Source of the DNA: Sepiola atlantica
Lineage: Eukaryota; Mollusca; Cephalopoda; Sepiida; Sepiolidae
Direction of reading: 5' to 3'
DNA length: 64,000 bases
Assembly (NCBI GenBank): GCA_963556195.1
Contig: OY744519.1
Location: forward strand, 30,599,897 to 30,663,896
Made by a program: the position numbers and the translations under genes
Shown here: in pieces, positions 56,180 through 64,000 of the stretch
How the letters are laid out: every line of letters starts with the position of its first letter
How positions within the stretch are numbered: the stretch's first letter is position 1
Notes under the pieces: generated by a model
What the model was told of the DNA's origin: nothing
The model's input: the letters and a program-made list of their open reading frames with translations, nothing else
Databases searched by the model: none

Positions 56180-56830
56180 TCAGATTAGATACTCTTTTTT
56201 AATCTTATCTAAGAGGGAGAGACAAATGGATGGTGCATCAGCCCAGATGTTACAATACTTCATGCATAAGCGAATGGTGGCTTTGTAGAGATATAGGATA
56301 CTGTCAGGTGTGAGAAGTTTCCTAGCACGGTAGAGGGAGCCCACTTTCTTTGAAGCAATGTCTGTGAATGTTAGGCCGGGGAGTTTTAACGTTGGACTCT
56401 CGGGTAAGGTGTTATTTTCCATGGTAATCGGTGGTTGAAGAGATTTCTTGTAGTTATTGATAGAAAGGAGCTTTGTCTTAGCAGCATTAAATGTTACCAT
56501 CCATTTATAATCCCATTCCACTACAGACTGAAGTTCACTTTCCAATGATTCAGCCATTGCCTCGGATATGTGCACATCCGTTTTATCCACATGACGAGAG
56601 TAGAGCATGGTATCGTCAGCAAATATACCCATCTCAGACACAATGTCATCAGAGAGGTCGTTTATGAAAATCGGGAACAATAAAGGTTCAAAGATCGATC
56701 CCTGGGGTATACCTGCATTTATGTCATGTTGTTTGGATGAACGGCCATCAAGGACAACCTGGATCTTTCTTTTGGATAGGAAGGATCTAAATATATTAAA
56801 TATTTGTCCAGCAATGTTATATGAGTGCAA
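56180..56830 (-). pseudogene. RT fragment with intact catalytic motifs (copy 2)
   Basis: The frame reads KRKIQVVLDGRSS, INAGIPQGSIFEPLLFPIFI (motif B), MGIFADDTMLYS (motif C, Asp-Asp), then the thumb region. A deletion near 56360 removes a segment present in copy 1 (between LTFT and KKVGSLYRA). Upstream RT motifs lie in other frames, up to 57300. Confidence 0.82.
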
Positions 56831-57575
56831 TTTTATGAGAAGCCCTTCATGCCAAACATTGTCAAAGGCTTTGGATATATCAAGCGCTACCGCCCTAGAT
56901 TCATCTACTAGTGTATGGTATATGCGTTCAGAGATGACCGTTATGATATCCGCAGTAGACCGTGCTTGCCTTAATCCATACTGATGGTCAAAAAGAAGTT
57001 TAACATTAACAAGGTGATCGATTATTACTAGATTGATTAGAGATTCAAAGATTTTAGCGAATAGCGGGAGTACACTAATGGGGTGATAATTCTGAGGGTC
57101 AGTTCTATCTCCAGAATTCTTGAAGACTGGTACTGCAGAGGCAATTTTCCAGCTATCAGGGAAGTAAGATTCGACAAGGTATTTGTTGTAGAGTTTGGAG
57201 AGGACAGCGGCAAGTTCTGCAGATCATTTTAATTACTATTACTGGTATAAGATCAGGCCCTTGAGCTTTGGAGGTGTCAAGGTTTTTCATGATGTCTCAG
57301 ACATGAGATATGATGATGGTCAGGTCATCAAGTGTGGCTTCAGTCCGCAATTGGATATTTAGGAGAGACGAATGTGTGGTGTCCAAAGTGGAGTTTGTGG
57401 CGAAATGCTGGGCAAGTAGTTCAGCCTTGTCAGTTGCCGTGCAAACGACATCATTGTGGTTGGATAGAGGGGAATTGTTGATTTTCCATTATTCACCACA
57501 CTATTGAAGATTTTCCAGAAATCGCGAGTACTTAGTTTCTGTGAATGCGTTTTCTGGTCATCTATTTGTACAGTC

Positions 57576-58037
57576 TTACAATGATTTATTGACTATAAGT
57601 TTCTCTCTATTTGTAGTTGACTTGTGGCGGTTGAATTGTCGGAATGCTTGCTGCCTCTGAGCAATAGCAACTGCACAGTTCGAAGTGAACCATTGTGGTG
57701 AGTGGGTCTTGCTGTAGAATTTTCGCATGGGGACATTTGCTTCAATGCCTGCTTTGACCCATTCAGTTAACTCATTTGCGCACTGATCAGCAGGGAGCGA
57801 AACAGTTTCACTCAATGGGGCACCTCTGATGTGATCTCTGATGGATTCCCAATCAGCTCGCTTGTAGTATCTTGTCGTTTTGAGCAACGGCTCATCAGCT
57901 TTGGGACGTGATTTTAGGGTGATATACATCATTACCACAAGGTGATCAGCGTTCCTGAGCGGGCTGTAGGCATTCGTCGCACAATCCTCAGGCAGTGAGG
58001 CCAAGAAAAGGTCGAGAAGTGAAGTTTGCTGGTCCAC
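57576..58037 (-). pseudogene. Endonuclease C-terminal part and linker (copy 2)
   Basis: Frame with DQQTSLLDLFL, NADHLVVMMYITL (the SDH-like end of the APE nuclease) and PQWFTSNCAVAIAQRQQAFR, aligned along its length with copy 1. It ends at a stop where copy 1 continues. Confidence 0.8.
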
Positions 58038-58705
58038 ACGATCAGGGAGGTGGGGTGGAAAAGTGACAGTCTATGAGAGGGGGTGCGCTATGGAGTAACT
58101 ATATGGGGAGATACCAGCTGCGTCTGTATAGCTGGAGAATCCGGTGATGTACATTAAAATTCCCAAATACGTGTATTTAGGCACTCAAGTCAAGTGAGAG
58201 TGCTGTATCTATGCTCTCAGAGATAAAGTTAAGCAGGGTACAGTCCTGGGTCGAAGGAAAACGGTATAAGAAATATAAATAACTAACGCTGTACTGTAAG
58301 GTTAATCTAAAGCACATGTAGGCTTGATCATCTGTTTCTAACCTATGTTCTCTAGTCATGGGTCACGAACATAAACTCCTAGCCCGTGCATATGTTTGTC
58401 AGAGTCTGTACGGTAGAGTGGGGGGGGGGGGTATGCAGTCATGTCAAAATGGTGTGAGGAGATTGAGGATTGTAGGTTTGTTTTACTTAGTGCTAGGATA
58501 TCCGAGGAATTTACCAGAAGAAAAGTTTCTACGTCATTGATGTTGGTTATTTTAATATAGCAGTTCTATTTACGAATATGTTTTATATCTTTGATAAATG
58601 CTGGGTATTTTCCGGCCAATTTACTTCTAGGTTAACTTATATAATTTTAAGAAAGTTGTAATCCAGTTATAAATACAAAGTGTTTGTAGATGACTATTTT
58701 TTTTT

Positions 58706-58846
58706 TATTTGCCTTTTCTCCAGGAGGTTAGACACAAAGTAAGGTGTGGGTTTTGATGAAAGTGTTTCTGTGGAACGAACTGGATTCGAACCCGGCACAC
58801 CCAGGTCCTCAGTCCGTATCGTTAACCACTTAGCAACCGTGCCATA
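58706..58846 (-). repeat. tRNA-derived SINE, copy 2
   Basis: Same head (GGTTGCTAAGTGGTTAACG and GGGTTCGAATCCAG) and body as 52781-52916, with a small insertion in the anticodon region. Confidence 0.7.
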
Positions 58847-58852
58847 ATATCA

Positions 58853-58984
<132 letters not shown>

Positions 58985-59257
58985 AGTCATACACGAAATA
59001 AAAAACAATATATATGAATTGAACATGAATGATACAATGCAAGTCTCAGAAAACGCCAATTTATCCATAGAAACAGCTCTCATTGCTAACAATACAGAAG
59101 CATCCCCCTCCATATTCATGGTGATAACGGTACCATCTTAACACTAATATACGGCTTCGAATACGTTTAAACCATTGGTATACTAACTATGAAGTCATAG
59201 GTCGAAATAGATTTGGCTCTCTTTCTTGATTTTTCTATTTGTTTTTTTTTTAAACGT

Positions 59258-60425
59258 TTATTCACCCCAAACAAGGCATAATGCCACTGAGACGCAAGGG
59301 ACCACTATGATTAGATGCCAGATTTATATTTATAGAGGAGCATCCTAAGTGGGGAGGTTTACGCAAGATGTTTGTTTCCATTACATTTAAATTTCTGATT
59401 ATTGGTACAGGAGAGGAAACAGGGAACAGGGAGAGAATTATAAGGGCCAGCGGTCCGAGGCAAAAAGCTATTAATAGTAGAAAGTTTTCCGGTATCTGGG
59501 GATCTCTACACTAAAGAAGTGGGATTTTGTTGCTCCTTGGGTTTGTCAGGGGTACTTACGTTAAGAGGGTACAAGTGCAGTAAGTTAATCGGAGCACATT
59601 CTGTGGAAGTACCTGTAAAACATGCACAGGGATGCAACATTGCAGCGATAGGACAGGGGTTGGAGCTTTGTAGACAGTGCAGAACCAATTAGTTAGAGAC
59701 TCTTTTTGTATCCTGTCCAAGATGGAGAGACTAGTGGTTGGTACACCAGCCTAGATGTGGCCACATAGATGTGAATGCATAGACGAATAGTGGCTTTGTA
59801 GAGATATAAGGTTGGCAGGTGTGAGACGTTTACTAGCCCGAAAGAAGGAGCTATGGTAATTGGTGGTTGAAAAGATTTCTTGTTAAAGGAAAAGAGATTT
59901 GTCTTGGTAGCATTAAATGTAATTGTTACACCGGCCGTTCTAACAGAAGGGAAACTACACCGGTTCTAACTATAAATAGCGCGAGTAGACAATCACCAGG
60001 GAGAAAAAGGACAGTATTGTAACTGTCTAGCCGAGTGCCAGTCAGTTTCCTTACCTTTGTACCTTTTATGTGAATACACTTGTTATCTTAACCCAACCTC
60101 GACTTGACTTCTTTTTACTGTTGGACTACTTCACAACAGTAACCATCCATTTTTTACCCCATTTTACTACTTGTTTTGGAGATGGTGGTTGAAATATGTT
60201 TGTTGCCTATGCACAAAAGCAGCTGCACAGGTCGAACTGAACCATTGGGGAGAGACACGCAACTTCCAAACAACCGGATTTTTGGTTTTGTTGATTTGAT
60301 TTTTTTTCAATTCTATGGATTTTACAATTGCCTTTGAATTTACTACCATTGAATCTACTGTGTTTTTTTTTTCTCCAGTGACGCCATTTATGTTGAACTT
60401 TGTTTCATATGCACTCAATTCATTT
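59258..60425 (-). mobile_element. Jockey-superfamily LINE, copy 3, fragmentary
   Basis: 59258-59923 matches the 3' part of copies 1 and 2 (TTCACCCCAAACAAGGCA onward). 60139-60180 continues the RT thumb region, after which it jumps to linker sequence (QWFSSTCAAAFVHRQQT, 60190-60250) and becomes unrecognisable. A solo LTR splits the copy at 59924-60138. Confidence 0.75.
59924..60138 (+). mobile_element. Solo LTR, 215 bp, inside LINE copy 3
   Basis: Starts TGTTACACCGG and ends CTTCACAACA. It interrupts LINE sequence that is continuous in copies 1 and 2 (AAATGTTACCATCC in copy 2). Flanks are GTAAT (59919-59923) and GTAAC (60139-60143), a 5-bp target duplication with one change. TATAAATAG lies at 59971. 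It is very short for an LTR, like those of TRIM elements. Confidence 0.8.
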
Positions 60426-60552
60426 ATTTTGCATTCGACACTCTTAGCATATTTCTACATTTAACATTTTTTCTTAAATAACATTTTATTTTAAAAATCT
60501 TTTCAAACTTTGACTCTGGTAATTTTCTTACCAACTTATCCATCTGTATTCC

Positions 60553-60600
60553 CCTGATGATAAGAATTCAATTCTTTGAAAAGTCATGGTTTTAAGAAAA
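60553..60600 (+). ncRNA. Degraded hammerhead-like sequence
   Basis: CTGATGA is followed by a stem (AAGAA/TTCTT) and then GAAA, then a wobble-rich stem III (AAGTC/GGTTT). This resembles the 29.6-kb hammerhead. Stem II has a U-U base mismatch and stem I does not pair, so cleavage is unlikely. Confidence 0.3.
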
Positions 60601-60636
60601 AATAAATCCCTTGTTTTGGAAATGGTGTAAAAGATG

Positions 60637-60637
<1 letters not shown>

Positions 60638-60698
<61 letters not shown>
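60638..60698. repeat. (ATT)n microsatellite, left of the RLE element
   Basis: About 20 ATT units directly adjoin the 3' end of the RLE element. Confidence 0.95.
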
Positions 60699-61107
60699 TA
60701 CTCACTAGGAGTTATCACACTGGTCATCGTCAGTGATCGCCCACTGCCAACAACCTGTGGTATTCCCTGGAGTCTGAGTGACAACAAGTCTCCTCAGACT
60801 TCCAGTATGCTCCACCTCTTTTCGTTCATCACCGCTGATGACCTTGCGGTATCGCAACAGCCACCTACCACCGATTTCCCGCTGGTAAGGGCCATTGGTC
60901 CCCTCTGGGGCCCGAGTGGCAACAAGCCTCCCCAAGGTCCCAGAGCTGTCCGCGCTCTTCCAGTGGAGGTCTGGTTTGCGCTTTCCCTCCTCGACCCTCT
61001 GTCCATAATTTTCGTGGCGTCAGCCTTTGCTTGCGCCTCTCTCGTGCGGTTGTATTTTCCCCGGTTCTGTTGTCTTGTGCTTCCATGTGTTTGTTCCAAT
61101 TCGTTGC

Positions 61108-61476
61108 TTATGTGGGTTGGTTTCCGCATTCGAGGACATTTCTCAGGATTGTAGCTGTTTTGATCATTACTGTCCTTTGTATGGTCTCAGTTATCCCTTT
61201 GATTCCTATTTCTCCTAGTCTTTTCTCCATGTTTTTGGGGACTGTTCCTAGTGCTCCTATGATTATTGGTGTTATACTGACTTTCTTCATGTTCCATATT
61301 CCTTTCAATTCTCTGGCAAGTTCAGTATATTTGCTTCTTTTTTCCGTCTCTTTGGTCTTCACTCTGTGGTCTGCTGGAACGGCAAAGTCTACGATTTTGC
61401 AGGTTTTTTCTTTCTTGTTGATTATTATCATATCCGGTCTCCTTGCTGTTATGGGTTTGTCTGTTTGTACATTCAT
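61108..61476 (-). pseudogene. Restriction-like endonuclease domain
   Basis: The frame has RRPDMIIINKKEKTCKIVDF, i.e. Arg-x-Pro-Asp with an Asp about 14 residues on, then VPADHRVKTKETEK with Glu and Lys, then TELAREL. This is the (R/K)PD...D...E/K active-site layout of R2-type nucleases. It continues from the zinc-finger frame after a frameshift near 61470. All catalytic residues appear present. Confidence 0.8.
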
Positions 61477-62308
61477 ATCCCATATGATTTTGTGTTTTTT
61501 CGTTTTCTAGTACAGTTTCTGGTTTGCGTTTGTACCGTTTTTTTGCATATTCGAAATTCAGTTGTTTGCACATTTCCCGGTGTACTTCTTTCCCCATGCT
61601 ATCATGTCTGTTCTTGTATTCCTTTTGTGCTAGCTTGCTGCATTCACTTATTATATGATTTATCGTTTCGTCTCTTTGTCCACACAGTCGGCATTTGCTG
61701 TTTTCCTGGGTTTTATCTATCTTTGCTTTAATAAAGTTTGTCCTAATCGCGTTGTTCTGTGCGGCCGTCAGCAGAGATTCCGTTTCTCTATTCAGGTGTC
61801 CTTTTCTTAGCCATGCCCAGCTGTTTTCATTGGCTTCATCGCTTGTGAGTCTTATGAAGCGTCCATGTAGTTGTTTTTCTTCCCACTTTTCCTTTTTTGT
61901 CTTTTTGTTTCTGGGTTCAGTACTTCCGGGGTTGTTTGTTGGGCTGGTGTCTCTTGCTGTGGTGATCAGTCTTTCCGTGTTCTGGGTTACATATTTCTCC
62001 AGCTCTTTTTTGGTGTCTTCCACACAGTCTTCTATACTTACCAGTCCTCTACCTCCTTCATTTCTTTTCACGTAGAGTCTGTCCGTGTCGTCTTTTGGGT
62101 GCAAAGCATTGTGCATAGTCATTAGTTTTCTTGTTCTTTGGTCAAGGTGCCTGAGTTCTTCTTTGGTCCAGCCTATGAATGGTCCAGAGTATTTTATTAG
62201 TGATACAGCCCATGTGTTTATCCCTTTTACTAGGTTTCTGCTATATAGTTTAGTTTCTAAGAGTTTCCTTGTTCTTCGTAGATATTCTTTTCCAATCTTC
62301 TCTTTCAT
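61477..62308 (-). pseudogene. RT thumb region and CCHC zinc finger
   Basis: The frame includes GINTWAVSLIKYSGPFIGWT (a block typical after the RT domain) and CRLCGQRDETINHIISEC, a CX2CX8HX4C finger. The finger precedes the nuclease in all R2-type proteins and helps in DNA binding. Confidence 0.8.
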
Positions 62309-63339
62309 TTCTGTATATTTGATTGTGTCTGTTCCAGAACTCCCAGGTATTTGTAGCTATCATGTTCTCCTAGCGCCCTCATCTCCTCTTGGTTGGGGAG
62401 TTCTATACCTTCTGTCGTCTCCAGTTTTCCTTTTTTGATCTCTAGCAGTGCACATTTTTCTATTCCAAACTCCATTTGGATATCCTGGCTGAATATCTTG
62501 GTTGTGTTTATCAGCTTTTCCAGTTCTTTTTTGTTTTTTGCAAACAGTTTAAGGTCATCCATGTACATCAGGTGGTTTATTCTTTGTTCTGTATCCGGCA
62601 TCACACTTTCTGAGTATGTAGTTGAGTGGCATCATGGCTATTATAAACAGTAGTGGTGATAGGGAGTCTCCTTGAAAAATGCCTCTCTGTATTTTTATCT
62701 CAGACAGGTATTGTCCTCCGGCTGTCAGTTTTAGTCTCCATGTTTCCATTGCTTTCTGGATGAGATTAATAATCCTTTCTGGTATCTTGTATATCTTTAA
62801 GCATTCAATTATCCATGTTTGGGGGATTCTGTCGTAGGCTTTCTTGTAGTCAATCCATGCCATGGTTATGTTCTTTTGTCTTCTCTTCACCTCCTTCAAA
62901 GTCTTTTGATCAATGTATAGTAGATCATGTGCCCCTCTTTGTCCTTTCCGGCATCCTTTTTGTTCCTCGGGGAGCAGTCCACGATTGTCCAGGGATTGGT
63001 AGATTTGTTCTCTCAGTTGTGCTGTGAGAATTTTCCACATTATTGGTAGACATGTTATCGGTCTGTAGTTGCCGGGGGTCGTTCCCTTTTTGGGGTCTTT
63101 TTGTATTAGTGTTGTTCTTCCTTCCGTCATCCATTCTGGTACGTCTGTTTTATGGATACATCCGCTCAGTTTCTGCGCTATTCTTTCATGCAGGGTCGTG
63201 AATTTTTTAAACCAGTATGCATGTATTCCATCGTGGCCTGGTGCTCTCCAGTTTGCCATTTTTTTTAGGGTTTTCTTGATCGTTTCTTTGTTGATTTCTG
63301 TTTCGATTCCTTCTTCGATTTCCTGCAGTTCATCTCTCA

Positions 63340-63340
<1 letters not shown>
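62305..63340 (-). pseudogene. Reverse transcriptase domain (two frames)
   Basis: The first frame (63340-62555) has WRAPGHDGIHAYWFKKF, NYRPITCLPIMWKILT, AWIDYKKAYDRIPQTWI (motif A) and QRGIFQGDSLSPLLFIIAM (motif B). After a frameshift near 62600 the second frame has NHLMYMDDLKLFAKN (motif C, YMDD). The motif spacing is that of R2-type RTs. The copy starts at the (ATT)n tract, so the N-terminal Myb region is missing. Confidence 0.85.

Positions 63341-63411
<71 letters not shown>
63341..63411. repeat. (ATT)n microsatellite, right of the RLE element
   Basis: About 23 ATT units at the truncated 5' end of the element. Confidence 0.95.

Positions 63412-64000
<589 letters not shown>

Larger units (their letters stand above)
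55770..58560 (-). mobile_element. Jockey-superfamily LINE, copy 2
   Basis: Same family and strand as copy 1. The 3' end aligns from TTTACCCCAACG (55772) onward. It contains RT (to about 57300), linker and endonuclease parts (57576-58037 and 58177-58560) in several frames. Small deletions and stops are spread over the whole copy. The endonuclease part between 58040 and 58360 is shortened. It serves as the reference showing what copy 1 lost. Confidence 0.85.
60701..63340 (-). mobile_element. RLE-type non-LTR retrotransposon in (ATT)n
   Basis: A 5'-truncated copy of 2.64 kb. On the minus strand: RT, CCHC zinc finger, restriction-like endonuclease and a 3' UTR of about 400 bp. (ATT)n directly abuts both ends (60638-60698 and 63341-63411). 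RT followed by CCHC and an RLE is the layout of the R2/R4/Dong/NeSL group. Dong and R4-like elements are known to insert in TAA repeats, which fits this site. At least three frameshifts break the ORF. Confidence 0.85.

Overview
The window reads as repeat-dense nuclear DNA from an invertebrate animal. I found no intact host protein gene. It holds degenerate metazoan-type retroelements (Penelope-like with GIY-YIG nuclease, two non-LTR classes, Ty3/gypsy), Helitron and mariner derivatives, tRNA-derived SINEs, near-intact tRNA-Phe(GAA) genes and very long (TA)n, (GA)n and (ATT)n tracts. A lophotrochozoan, perhaps a mollusc or cephalopod, is my inference from the overall repeat style; no gene proves it.

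Layout. 0-5.4 kb: three tandem 150-bp units, a non-LTR element of the restriction-like-endonuclease (RLE) type that has lost its reverse transcriptase, a Penelope-like element, and an LTR-like block. 6.5-23.6 kb: nine full, partial or broken tRNA-Phe copies with conserved flanks. Two sets form inverted pairs around a shared 650-680-bp spacer. One copy is split by a 611-bp solo LTR. Next to it is a recent 3.28-kb LTR retrotransposon (12638-15920, two 651-bp LTRs) with no recognisable gag or pol. 17.3-20.4 kb: a Jockey-superfamily LINE whose RT frame has lost the catalytic block. 24.5-29.2 kb: two tandem Helitron-like elements and a broken Ty3/gypsy element, followed by a sequence that folds as a complete type I hammerhead ribozyme (29582-29629).

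31.3-47.6 kb: one uninterrupted satellite of about 525 copies of a 31-bp unit with clear higher-order repetition (a 60-unit, 1860-bp period). 47.9-51.5 kb: a 108-bp tandem array split by a 675-bp solo LTR, a 594-bp inverted-repeat element with nested palindromes, and copies of a dispersed repeat called R1 here. 51.5-60.4 kb: tRNA-derived SINEs, a 143-bp mariner miniature, a 490-bp polypurine tract and two more copies of the LINE on the same strand, the last carrying a 215-bp solo LTR. 60.7-63.3 kb: a fuller copy of the RLE element, sitting inside an (ATT)n microsatellite.

The strongest candidates for something undescribed are the inverted tRNA-Phe pairs behaving as one repeated unit, the coding-less LTR element with a CACGTG array, the hammerhead next to a gypsy remnant, and the higher-order structure of the 31-bp satellite. 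Coordinates were read by eye, so edges of degenerate repeats may be off by several to tens of bases.
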